From an uncultured Oscillibacter sp. (GTDB lineage: Bacteria > Bacillota > Clostridia > Oscillospirales > Oscillospiraceae): a DNA stretch of 29,917 nucleotides. Location of the stretch: assembly GCA_910585245.1 (NCBI GenBank), contig CAJUCO010000030.1, positions 1-29,917 of the forward strand. The letters are read 5' to 3'. This document shows, in pieces, positions 15,454 to 23,053 of the stretch. The position numbers and the translations under genes are program-made. Position 1 is the first letter of the stretch. The number at the start of each line of letters is the position of its first letter. Below the pieces are notes generated by a model. That model searched no databases. It was not told the DNA's origin and saw nothing but the letters and a program-made list of their open reading frames with translations.

Positions 15454-15819
15454 ATGGAGTTGAATACCCTATGCACCATTGGGGATGTGATCCGCCTTCG
15501 CAGGGACCTCTATCTGCATCAGGACAAGGACGCCCTCTTTCGTTCCCTGGACTGGTTCATTTACACAAGGGGCGCCGAGCCGGAATACCGCATGGACACC
15601 CCCTGCATCATCGCGGACCCGCCGGACTATGACGGCGAGAGGGAGCTGGAGCTTTTCCCCGCCTTTTGCGACGAACACCGGATGTACAGCGAGCTGATGC
15701 CGGAGATGCTGGACGACGTTCTCATTAGCGCCTTGGATCAAAAGCGGGACGCGTCGGAGGAGGAGCTGATCTATGCGCTGAACTATTACGCGGAGATAGA
15801 CGCTTTTTTCCAGTTCTGA
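15454..15819 (+). CDS. Hypothetical protein, DUF7716-like
   Basis: A 121-residue acidic soluble protein. The order of motifs (SLDWFIYTRG, MDTPCII, a central acidic segment, then ALNYYAEIDAFFQF at the end) resembles DUF7716, small immunity-like or housekeeping proteins of unknown role. AAGGAGGA lies 5-12 nt before ATG 15454, which is why the longer frame from 15379 was not used. It is divergent from the small gene on its left. A TATAAT at 15391-15396 could be its -10, without a clear -35. I cannot propose a function. Confidence 0.7.
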   Translation: MELNTLCTIGDVIRLRRDLYLHQDKDALFRSLDWFIYTRGAEPEYRMDTPCIIADPPDYDGERELELFPAFCDEHRMYSELMPEMLDDVLISALDQKRDASEEELIYALNYYAEIDAFFQF

Positions 15820-15834
15820 GAAGCGGCGCACGTC

Positions 15835-15880
15835 TTGCCTTTTCCCGCCGCTTCCTGTACAATCAGCCTAGCGCTGTACA
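15835..15880 (+). promoter_or_regulatory. Promoter of the FMN oxidase gene with paired TGTACA sites
   Basis: TTGCCT (15835-15840), a 17-nt spacer and TACAAT (15858-15863) form a good sigma-A promoter. The palindrome TGTACA occurs twice, at 15856-15861 over the -10 and at 15875-15880 just past the predicted start, 19 nt apart. This layout could be an operator. Confidence 0.6.
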
Positions 15881-15913
15881 CACTGAAATTTTACATATCT
15901 GGAGGAATTCACT

Positions 15914-16936
15914 ATGACCTATCAGGAAGTTTTGCAAAACGCCCGCACCTGCATGGGCCCTCACTGCAAGTCCTGCCCCACCTGCAACGGCCTGGGTTGC
16001 AAAAACACCATGCCCGGTCCCGGGGCCAAGGGCATCGGCACCGGCTTTATCCGCAATTACCAAAAGTGGCAGGAGCTCTGCGTCAACATGGATACCATCT
16101 GCGAAAATAAGCCTGCGGACACCTCTCTCACCCTCTTCGGGCAGAAGTTGGCCCTCCCCGTCTTCGCCGCCCCTGTGGGAGCCATGCAGCTCCACTATGG
16201 GGACAAGTACGACGACCTTGCCTATAACGACATCTTAGTGGCCGCCTGCGCCCAGGCGGGCATTGCCGCCTTCACCGGGGACGGAACCAACCCCGCCGTC
16301 ATGGAGGCCGCCGCGGAGGCCCTGAAAAAGCAAAACGGCCGGGGCGTCCCCACCGTCAAGCCCTGGAATATCGAGACCATCCGGGAAAAGCTGGCCTTGG
16401 TGAAGGCGGCAAATCCCTTTGCCATCGCCATGGACATCGACGCGGCGGGCCTGCCGTTCCTGCAAAACCTCCAGCCCCCGGCGGGCAGCAAGACGGTGGA
16501 GGAACTGCGGGAAGTCGTCAAACAAATGGAGGGAACCCCTTTCATCCTCAAGGGCATCATGACCGTCCGCGGGGCGGAGAAGGCCCTGGAGGCGGGGGCC
16601 AGCGGCATTGTGGTCTCTAACCACGGGGGCCGGGTGCTGGACCAGTGCCCCTCCACCGCCGAGGTTCTCCCCGGCATTGTGGACGCCGTGGGGGGGAAGA
16701 TGAAGATTTTGGTGGACGGAGGCATCCGCTCCGGTCTGGACGTGTTCAAGGCCTTGGCCCTGGGGGCGGACGCGGTGCTCATCGGCCGTCCCTTCGTGAA
16801 CATGGTCTACGGCGGCGGAGCCGAGGGTGTGCAGGTCTATGTGGACAAACTGAAGGCGGAGCTGTCCGACGCCATGGCCATGTGCGGGGCCCACGCCCTG
16901 GCGGAGATCCGGCGGGACATGATTTTTGGATATTGA
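15914..16936 (+). CDS. FMN-dependent alpha-hydroxy-acid oxidase/dehydrogenase family protein
   Basis: A 340-residue TIM-barrel flavoenzyme of the lactate/glycolate oxidase family, expected to oxidise a 2-hydroxy acid to the 2-oxo acid. Visible family elements are LPVFAAPVGAMQL, an Asp-rich barrel strand (AIAMDIDAAG), FILKGIMT with the FMN-binding Lys, the active-site SNHGGRVLDQ (His and Arg), ILVDGGIRSGLDVFKALALGADAVLIGRPF for the phosphate site, and a C-terminal Arg. The N terminus carries five cysteines (13, 18, 21, 24, 29) not typical of the oxidases. GGAGGA precedes the ATG. It is a single-gene unit with its own promoter and terminator. Substrate is not inferable. Confidence 0.87.
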   Translation: MTYQEVLQNARTCMGPHCKSCPTCNGLGCKNTMPGPGAKGIGTGFIRNYQKWQELCVNMDTICENKPADTSLTLFGQKLALPVFAAPVGAMQLHYGDKYDDLAYNDILVAACAQAGIAAFTGDGTNPAVMEAAAEALKKQNGRGVPTVKPWNIETIREKLALVKAANPFAIAMDIDAAGLPFLQNLQPPAGSKTVEELREVVKQMEGTPFILKGIMTVRGAEKALEAGASGIVVSNHGGRVLDQCPSTAEVLPGIVDAVGGKMKILVDGGIRSGLDVFKALALGADAVLIGRPFVNMVYGGGAEGVQVYVDKLKAELSDAMAMCGAHALAEIRRDMIFGY

Positions 16937-16946
16937 TCGCGCCTAT

Positions 16947-16982
16947 AAAAGGGCGGCGTCCATCTGGACGCCGCCCTTTTTT
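16947..16982. terminator. Bidirectional intrinsic terminator
   Basis: A 15-bp perfect stem (16947-16961 with 16966-16980, core GGGCGGCGTCC/GGACGCCGCCC) with a 4-nt loop and T run. It lies between the convergent FMN oxidase and MATE genes; the minus strand also ends in CCCTTTTA. Confidence 0.88.
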
Positions 16983-17000
16983 CTTTCGCATTTCCAATTT

Positions 17001-18371
17001 CTAGCCCCGGCTCTCCAGGGTGTCCAGCTCCCGCAGGGCCCGGAGCTGGATGGGTATCGCGCAAAGAAGCGTCAGCAGGTCCGACACCGCCTGGGTCATC
17101 TCCACACCCAGAAGTCCCACGGCCCTGGAGAGAAGGTACACCAGGGGGATGAAGAAGATCCCCTGCCGGGACATGGCCAGGAAGGTGGCTCCTGCGGTTT
17201 TGCCGATGGTCTGGAGCATCATGTTACTCATGACAATCCACCCGGAAAGACACAGCGTCACGCACTGAAAACGCAGGGCAGAGGCGCCGATGAGGACGAC
17301 CTCCGGGTCGTCCCGAAACAAAGTGATCAGCTCCGGGGCGAAGAGGAAGCCCAAGCTGCTCATCGCCAGAAGGAACAGCGTGGAGGCCTTCACGCAAAAC
17401 CAAAAGCCCTCCTTCACCCGGTGGTAGAGCTTCGCGCCGTAGTTAAAGCCGCAGACAGGCTGGAATCCCTGGCCGAACCCAATCATGGCGGAGCCGCCAA
17501 ACATCATGATGCGCTGAACCACCCCCATGGCGGCGATGGCCGCGTCCCCATAGGGACCTGCGGCCCGGTTGAGGCAGATGGTGGCCACGCTGGCAAGGCC
17601 CTGCCGCGCCAGAGAGGGCAATCCTCCCCGGACAATTTGAACGTAATAGGGCAGCTTGAACTGGACCCGGGAGATGTGAAGGTGGAGGTTGCCCCCCTTG
17701 GCACACCCCGCCAGGAGAAGGCAAAAGCTGACAAACTGGCTGACAATGGTGGCCCAGGCCGCCCCGGCCACACCCAGACGAAATGTGAAGATCAAAAGCG
17801 GGTCCAGGACGATGTTCAGCACCGCGCCGCTGGCGATGCCCACCATGGCGTAAGACGCGGAGCCCTGGTAGCGCAGCTGGTTATTTAAAACCAGGGAACT
17901 GGTCATCCAGGGGGCCCCCAGGAGGATCACCTGGAGATAGGCCTTGGTATAGGGCAGGATGGTGGCGGTGGAGCCAAGAAGCATGGCCAGCGGTTCCAGG
18001 AAGATCTGGCCCACAAGACAGATCAGCGTCCCCGCCGCCAGGGCTGCGAAAAAGCCGGTGGCGGCCATGTTGCCGGCTTCCTCGTAATGCTGTTTTCCCA
18101 GCTCCCGGGAGATAAAGTTCCCGCTGCCATGGCCGAAGAAAAAGCCCACGGCCTGAATAATGGCCATCAGGGAGAAGACCACCCCCACCGCGCCGGTGGC
18201 GCTGTTGCTTTTCAGCATACCCACGAAGAACGTGTCGGCCATGTTGTAAAAAGAGGTGACCAGCATACTGATGATGCAGGGCAAAGCCAGCTGGCAAATC
18301 AGATGGCTGACGGGGGTTTCCGTCATCTGGTGGAATTTTTGTTCCTGCTTCTCGTCCATGTGCCCGTCCAT
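17001..18371 (-). CDS. MATE family multidrug/sodium antiporter
   Basis: A 456-residue polytopic membrane protein with about 12 hydrophobic segments in two similar halves. Family signatures include LALPCIISMLVTSFYNMADTFFVG near the N terminus, the GHGSGNFISRELG loop, and GFGQGFQPVCGFNYGAK in the second half, a MATE hallmark. It likely exports cationic drugs or metabolites in exchange for Na+ or H+. The ATG at 18371 has AGAAAGGCGG upstream. A promoter of the TGCTATACT type lies about 43 nt before it. No regulator gene is adjacent. Substrate unknown. Confidence 0.93.
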   Translation of the reverse strand: MDGHMDEKQEQKFHQMTETPVSHLICQLALPCIISMLVTSFYNMADTFFVGMLKSNSATGAVGVVFSLMAIIQAVGFFFGHGSGNFISRELGKQHYEEAGNMAATGFFAALAAGTLICLVGQIFLEPLAMLLGSTATILPYTKAYLQVILLGAPWMTSSLVLNNQLRYQGSASYAMVGIASGAVLNIVLDPLLIFTFRLGVAGAAWATIVSQFVSFCLLLAGCAKGGNLHLHISRVQFKLPYYVQIVRGGLPSLARQGLASVATICLNRAAGPYGDAAIAAMGVVQRIMMFGGSAMIGFGQGFQPVCGFNYGAKLYHRVKEGFWFCVKASTLFLLAMSSLGFLFAPELITLFRDDPEVVLIGASALRFQCVTLCLSGWIVMSNMMLQTIGKTAGATFLAMSRQGIFFIPLVYLLSRAVGLLGVEMTQAVSDLLTLLCAIPIQLRALRELDTLESRG

Positions 18372-18413
18372 ACGCGCGCCGCCTTTCTCTTTCTTTCCGT
18401 CATTTTCTTATAC

Positions 18414-18421
18414 AGTATAGC
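18414..18421 (-). promoter_or_regulatory. MATE gene promoter
   Basis: Minus-strand TGCTATACT (hexamer 18414-18419), an extended -10. The surrounding 14 nt are identical to those at the proB promoter. The -35 (TTCCGT, 18437-18442) is poor. Confidence 0.5.
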
Positions 18422-18548
18422 ACGGCTCGTCCCGGAACGGAAGCAGGATTTTAAAATTTGAAAAAGGAGACCGGGGACAGCCCCGCCGCATAGAATGAAG
18501 CAGGTACCCGAAAGACCGGGTACAATTTCCAGGAAACGAGGGATTCCT

Positions 18549-18890
18549 TTGCGTATCAATGAGGCCTATGAGCACGCGGCCATTCTCCCCTGTCCGGGAG
18601 AGGACGGCGTATGCAATAAGATCGTTACACAATGCGTTGACATCACCGCTCCGGTAACCTTGGTCCCCACCGCCTCCCTGGGCACCGTGACGGTGGCCTG
18701 CCAGGGCGTGCCGGTGGTCAACTGCGTCACCGACCCCTGCGGGACCTCCAGCACCATCACCGTATCCCAGCGGGTCTGCGTCACCATCCCCGTGCGTTAT
18801 GACGTCAGCATGAACACCGGCGACCCCACCATCTCCTGCGCGGACGGTGGCTCCTGCGGCCCCTGCTCCCCCTGCGGCTGCAAGGGTTAA
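18549..18890 (+). CDS. Small Cys-rich beta protein, possibly spore-associated
   Basis: A 113-residue protein with no signal peptide or membrane helix. It has Thr/Val-rich beta-type segments (APVTLVPTASLGTVTVACQG, STITVSQRVCVTIPVRYDV) punctuated by Cys, and a terminal CGPCSPCGC cluster. This recalls small clostridial proteins with VCVxxPV/ISQxICVxIPV segments, which I associate with the spore surface; that link is inference. I prefer the TTG at 18549 (preceded by GAGGGA) to the ATG at 18495, which has no ribosome site. The hairpin GTACCCG...CGGGTAC (18504-18523) then lies in the leader. AC at 18470-18471, 17 nt, then CATAGAATG at 18489 resembles a sigma-K promoter, but weakly. Confidence 0.6.
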   Translation: MRINEAYEHAAILPCPGEDGVCNKIVTQCVDITAPVTLVPTASLGTVTVACQGVPVVNCVTDPCGTSSTITVSQRVCVTIPVRYDVSMNTGDPTISCADGGSCGPCSPCGCKG

Positions 18891-18902
18891 ACCGTTGCAA
18901 AA

Positions 18903-19121
18903 GAGCTCAGCCGGAAAAACGGCTGAGCTCAGGCTGCCGAAAAAGGATTTTCGCCAGCCTGAGCAAGTTTTCAAAACGTTTAAAAACGTTTTGAAAACTT
19001 ATGATTGAAAACGAGAGGAACCCTTCCTGGGTTCCTCTCGTAGCTCTCTTCCTTCCCGCCGGGGAAAGTTTTTACGGTTTTTCGACATTCTGAGAGCTCA
19101 GCCGGAAAAACGGCTGAGCTC
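18903..19121 (+). repeat. Hairpin-rich intergenic repeat, copy B
   Basis: Same architecture and orientation as copy A. H1 18903-18930 (11 bp); core hairpin 18931-18960; H2 18965-19000; linker TGATTGAAAACGAGAG; H3 19011-19041; C/T-rich tail with TTTTTCGACA; H4 19094-19121. H1 and H4 are identical over 28 nt and lie 191 nt apart. The 41-nt core segment from 18931 matches copy A at 39 positions. H1/H4 and the inner part of H2 differ completely from copy A yet remain paired, and H3 shows an A-T to G-C swap. It fills the gap between convergent genes. Confidence 0.85.
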
Positions 19122-19130
19122 CTCTTTTTT
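19094..19130 (+). terminator. Terminator at the end of repeat B
   Basis: An 11-bp GC-rich stem (GAGCTCAGCCG with CGGCTGAGCTC) and 6-nt loop are followed by CTCTTTTTT. It would end plus-strand transcripts from the Cys-rich gene after they have passed through the whole repeat. Confidence 0.7.
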
Positions 19131-20835
19131 ACTGCTCCGCCAGGAGCTTCAGTCCCTCCAGATAGCCCTGGACGCCATGGCCCCGGATGCTGCCCACACA
19201 GGCTTCCCGGATGTAGGACACGTGGCGGAACGCCTCCCGCTTCTCCGGGTCGGAGATGTGCACCTCTACTGTGGGGATACCCACGGACTTCACCGCGTCC
19301 AGCAACGCGATGCTGGTGTGAGTATAGGCCCCGGGGTTGATGAGGATGCCGTCCACCTTGTCAAAGTAAGCCTGCTGGATGGCGTCCACCAGGTCCCCTT
19401 CGTGGTTGGACTGGAAGAAGGAAACCTCCACCCCCAGGCGCTGTGCCTCTGCGGTGATGAGATTCTCCAAATCCACGTAGTCCGTGTTGCCGTAGATCTC
19501 CGGCTGTCGGATGCCAAGAAGGTTCATGTTGGGTCCGTTGATCACCAAGATCCGCTTTTTCTCACTGCCCATAAAATTCCTCCAAATTCTCCCGGCGGTT
19601 TCCTCCGGGCAATTGTCGTTTTCTATCTGCCTGTCTGCAGCCGCGCCGTACAGCGGCCCCCGAAGGCGCTCCATCTCCTCCAGCTTCCCCGCCTGAGACA
19701 GGGGGCGGCCCGTGGTAGGCAGGTCCTCCGGCTTCCGCCGGAGTTGGCACACCCACCCGGTCCGGCGCATGGCGGCCCGGTTTTCGGACCAGAGGACGGC
19801 CCCGCCGCCGGTGGCGATAATCTGTCCGCTGCGGGAACAGGCCTCTTTTAAAACCTCATGCTCCAGGGCCCGGAAGGCCCCCTCCCCCTCCTGGGCGAAG
19901 ATGTCCGGGATGGACTTCCCGGCCTTTTTGACAATCTCCTCATCCAGATCCACAAAAGGTTTTCCGGAGAGTTTTGCCAGCTCCTGGCCCACGGTGGTTT
20001 TGCCGCTGCCGGGCATCCCGATCAGGACCATATTGGTCCGCTCCCGCCAGAGCCGGACTGTAATCCGCTCCGTTTCCCCATCCGGAATGGGGCGGTCAAA
20101 GAACAGCTCCTCCGCCCGCTTGGCCTGGTGAACCAGCATGGGAAGGCCTCCGGTACACCGGATGCTCCGCGGGGCCGGTTCGCCCCCTGGGCTTGGATTC
20201 CTGCGGTTCAAATCCTCCGCCTGTAAAAGTAGATTCGTCCGCCCGGGGTTGTAGATCACGTCCGCCACAGCCGTCACAGAGGGGAGGAGCCGCAAATCCA
20301 CCGGCCGGCCCTCCAGCTTGGGCCACATCCCCACAGGGGTGGTGTTGACAAGGACCTCCGCGTCTCCATGGCGGTCCGGGAGCTGTTCATAGCCGTCCGG
20401 CCCGGAGCGGGAGACCACCGCGATCTCCCGGGCCCCCTCCTGCCGTGCGGCGGCCTGAGCGGTGAGGGAGGCCCCTCCGCTGCCTAAAATGACCACCTTT
20501 TTCCCCTTCAGGGAAATCCCCGCCCGCCGGAGCATATAGAGAAATCCGTCAATATCCGTGTTATAGCCGTAGAGCTTCCCCTCCCGGCGGACCAGCGTAT
20601 TTACACTGCCAATCGCCTCCGCCGCCGGGTCCAGGACGTCGCAAAATTTCATCACATCCCGTTTGTAGGGTATCGTCACATTCAGCCCGCCGATGTCCTC
20701 CCGCCGGAGGAACTCTTCCAACTCCTCCGGCTCCAGCTCTATGAGACGGTAACCCTCGCAGCCCAGGGCCTTGTGAATGGGAACGGACCAGCTGTGCCCC
20801 AGGGTCCGGCCAAGTAAGCCGTAGATCTTCTCCAT
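19129..20835 (-). CDS. aroE/aroK/aroQ: Shikimate dehydrogenase-shikimate kinase-3-dehydroquinate dehydratase fusion
   Basis: One uninterrupted 568-residue frame with three shikimate-pathway enzymes. AroE at 1 to about 255: GHSWSVPIH, NVTIPYKRDV (Lys), GSVNTL, YNTDIDGF (Asp), GSGGASLTAQAA for NADP, and GLPMLVHQA. AroK at about 268-421: Walker A GMPGSGKTTVG, VDLDEE, AFRALEHEVL, ATGGGAVL, and lid TTGRPLS. Type II AroQ at 422-568: NGPNMNLLGIRQPEIYG, NPGAYTHTS, VEVHISDP, IRGHGVQGY. It supplies dehydroquinate to dehydroshikimate, then shikimate, then shikimate-3-phosphate. It begins 3 nt after pheA and is the last gene of the operon. An internal GGAGG before the AroQ Met422 suggests AroQ is also made separately. 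Confidence 0.93.
   Translation of the reverse strand: MEKIYGLLGRTLGHSWSVPIHKALGCEGYRLIELEPEELEEFLRREDIGGLNVTIPYKRDVMKFCDVLDPAAEAIGSVNTLVRREGKLYGYNTDIDGFLYMLRRAGISLKGKKVVILGSGGASLTAQAAARQEGAREIAVVSRSGPDGYEQLPDRHGDAEVLVNTTPVGMWPKLEGRPVDLRLLPSVTAVADVIYNPGRTNLLLQAEDLNRRNPSPGGEPAPRSIRCTGGLPMLVHQAKRAEELFFDRPIPDGETERITVRLWRERTNMVLIGMPGSGKTTVGQELAKLSGKPFVDLDEEIVKKAGKSIPDIFAQEGEGAFRALEHEVLKEACSRSGQIIATGGGAVLWSENRAAMRRTGWVCQLRRKPEDLPTTGRPLSQAGKLEEMERLRGPLYGAAADRQIENDNCPEETAGRIWRNFMGSEKKRILVINGPNMNLLGIRQPEIYGNTDYVDLENLITAEAQRLGVEVSFFQSNHEGDLVDAIQQAYFDKVDGILINPGAYTHTSIALLDAVKSVGIPTVEVHISDPEKREAFRHVSYIREACVGSIRGHGVQGYLEGLKLLAEQ
19570..19583 (-). promoter_or_regulatory. Internal ribosome site for free AroQ
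   Basis: Minus-strand GGAGG (19583-19579), 6 nt, then ATG (19572-19570), in frame inside the aroE/K/Q fusion. The product from here would be 147 residues, the normal size of a stand-alone type II dehydroquinase, opening MGSEKKRILVINGPNMNLLG. Confidence 0.65.
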
Positions 20836-20838
20836 GGT

Positions 20839-21975
20839 TTACACTTCCGCGTAGTTCCCCAGGAAGTGGAACCGGGCGCAGCTGCGCTCCATCTCCTCCA
20901 GACAGGCCCGGATGCCGGCGTCCCGCAGGTCCGCCTCCAGTTCGATGAAGAAGATAAACTCGAAATCGCTTCCGGACACCGGACAGGACTCCAGCTTGGT
21001 CATATTGATATCCAGCGCCGCCAGCTTGGACAAGATCTCATACAGCGCTCCAGGCCGGTTTTCAAAGGCGAGAATCAGGCTCACCCGGTTCGCCCCGGCA
21101 TAGATAACCGGGTCCTTGGCGACGCAGATGAAGCGGGTGTAGTTGTTGTCGCTGTTTTGAATTTGGCCGTTGACGCACTCCAGGCCGTACAGCGCCCCGC
21201 AGGGGTGGGAGGAAATGGCCGCGGCGTGGCGGTTTTGGGACTCGGATACCTGCTTGGCGGCGGCGGCGGTGTTGTCGCAGGGAATCACCTTGATCCCCTT
21301 GAGACCGTCCAAGAAGCGGCTGCACTGGCCGATGGCCTGGGGGTGGGAGTAGATCTCCGTAATCTCCTCCGGCTTCACCCCGGGAAGGGCCAAGAGCTCG
21401 TGGCGGATACACAGGCGGGTGGAACGGACAATGGTGAGGCTGTGCTCTTGCAAAAGCTCGTAGACCGCCCGGACAGAGCCGTTGGAGCTGTTTTCAATGG
21501 GCAGCACGCCAAACTTGCAAAAGCCCGCCTCCACGGCGGACACCACCGCGTCGAAGGTCTTGACATACATGATGTTGCCCCTGGGGAACAGGCGGTCGCA
21601 GGCCACCTGGGAATTGGCCCCCTCCACGCCCTGGCAGGCCACCAGTCCCGTCTGGGGGAAGAGCCGGTCCCGGTTTTCAAGGCAAGCCCGGACCTGGGCC
21701 CCCACTTTGGTGGGGGCGTCGATGAGCTCCGCCTGCCGGGACCGGGCCAGCTCGAAGAGGGTGGAGAAGAGGTGGTAGGCATAGCGCTCCCGGCTGCCGG
21801 CGGCCTCCGTCACCTTGGCCAAGACCGCCCGTTCCCGCTCCTTGTTCAAAATGGGCAGGTGATGTTCGTTCTTATAGGCCCCCACCTCACCGGCCAGGTC
21901 CATGCGCTCCAAAAAGAGCTTTAGCAGTTGCTCGTCGACGGCGTCAATCTTGGCTCGAATGTCAGAAAGTTCCAT
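20839..21975 (-). CDS. pheA: Bifunctional chorismate mutase/prephenate dehydratase (P-protein)
   Basis: Converts chorismate to prephenate and then to phenylpyruvate, the phenylalanine branch. A 378-residue protein. An AroQ-type chorismate mutase helix domain at 1 to about 88 (IRAKIDAVDEQLLKLFLERM...RERAVL) precedes a prephenate dehydratase domain at about 108-290 (GVLPIENSSNGSV and the catalytic NNYTRFICVAKD Thr-Arg-Phe motif). A C-terminal ACT domain follows from about 297, with RPGALYEIL for Phe feedback. The usual ESRP ligand motif reads ESCP here. GGAGGG precedes the ATG; the gene overlaps aroC by 14 nt. Confidence 0.95.
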   Translation of the reverse strand: MELSDIRAKIDAVDEQLLKLFLERMDLAGEVGAYKNEHHLPILNKERERAVLAKVTEAAGSRERYAYHLFSTLFELARSRQAELIDAPTKVGAQVRACLENRDRLFPQTGLVACQGVEGANSQVACDRLFPRGNIMYVKTFDAVVSAVEAGFCKFGVLPIENSSNGSVRAVYELLQEHSLTIVRSTRLCIRHELLALPGVKPEEITEIYSHPQAIGQCSRFLDGLKGIKVIPCDNTAAAAKQVSESQNRHAAAISSHPCGALYGLECVNGQIQNSDNNYTRFICVAKDPVIYAGANRVSLILAFENRPGALYEILSKLAALDINMTKLESCPVSGSDFEFIFFIELEADLRDAGIRACLEEMERSCARFHFLGNYAEV

Positions 21976-23053
21976 GGTTTCCCTCCAAAAGTAGATCTAA
22001 AAGCACGGTGGCGGTCACCGCCTCCACCACCGGGACGGCCCGGTGGGCCACGCAGGGGTCGTGCCGCCCGTGAACGGTCAGCTCTGTCTCTTCCATTCGG
22101 GAGAGGCAGACGGTTCTTTGCGCCTGTCCAATGGACGGCGTGGGTTTCACCGCCACCCGGAGCGTCAGGGGCATCCCCGTGGTGATACCCCCCAGGATGC
22201 CTCCGGCGTGGTTCGTCCGGACCCGGACCGCGCCGTCCTCCACAAAGAATTCGTCGTTGTTTTTGGACCCCCGCCAGGCGGCGGCGGCAAAGCCCGCGCC
22301 AAATTCCACCCCTTTCACCGCCGGGATGCCGAAGAGGGCCCCGGCCAGACGGCTCTCTATCCCCTCAAACATGGGGTCCCCCAGTCCGGCGGGGAGGCCG
22401 GTGGCGGCGCACTCAACAACGCCCCCCACGCTGTCCAGCGTCTGCTTGGCGGCGAGAATCGCCTCTTGCATCCGCTCCCCGGCCCCGGCATCCAGAACGG
22501 GGAAGGGCTTGGCGGCAAGGTCTTCAAACAGCTCCGCCGTGGGATACAGGGGGAAAGGCCGGTCCAAAATCCCCGCCACGGAGGCCAGATGGGCCCCCAC
22601 GAAGACTCCCCGGCGGGCCAAAATCTGCTTGGCAATTCCCCCGGCCACGCAGAGAGGCGCCGTCAGCCGTCCGGAAAAGTGACCGCCGCCCCGCATATCG
22701 GCGTGGCCGCCCCATTTGGCCCAGGCGGTGTAGTCCGCGTGGCCGGGGCGAGGCTTGCCGGAAAGCTCGCCGTAGTCCTTCGAGTGCTGGTCCGCGTTTT
22801 GAATCACGGCGCACAGCGGCGCACCGCAGGTTTTCCCGCCCTCCAGGCCGGAGAGGAATTCCGGGATATCCGTCTCCTTCCGGGGGGTGGAGAGGCCGTT
22901 CTTTCCCGGCCTCCGGCGGTCCAAAAACCGCTGGAGGGCCTCCAGGTCGATTTCCTCCCCCGCGGGCAACCCGTCCACCACCACGCCGATGGCCTTTCCG
23001 TGGGACTGGCCAAAGACGCTGAGGCGCAAAATCTTTCCAAACTCAGAGGACAT
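21962..23053 (-). CDS. aroC: Chorismate synthase
   Basis: Converts EPSP to chorismate using reduced FMN without net redox change. A 363-residue protein with the N-terminal signature as FGQSHGKAIGVVVDG (usually FGESHG), RPGHADYTAWAKWG, DMRGGGHFSGR, GVEFGAGF, TNHAGGILGGITTGMPL and VHGRHDPCVAHRAVPVVEA. I use ATG 23053, which has GGGAGG 7 nt upstream; a GTG at 23062 is the weaker alternative. It overlaps the 3' end of aroA by 11 nt and the start of pheA by 14 nt. Confidence 0.96.
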   Translation of the reverse strand: MSSEFGKILRLSVFGQSHGKAIGVVVDGLPAGEEIDLEALQRFLDRRRPGKNGLSTPRKETDIPEFLSGLEGGKTCGAPLCAVIQNADQHSKDYGELSGKPRPGHADYTAWAKWGGHADMRGGGHFSGRLTAPLCVAGGIAKQILARRGVFVGAHLASVAGILDRPFPLYPTAELFEDLAAKPFPVLDAGAGERMQEAILAAKQTLDSVGGVVECAATGLPAGLGDPMFEGIESRLAGALFGIPAVKGVEFGAGFAAAAWRGSKNNDEFFVEDGAVRVRTNHAGGILGGITTGMPLTLRVAVKPTPSIGQAQRTVCLSRMEETELTVHGRHDPCVAHRAVPVVEAVTATVLLDLLLEGNHGTF

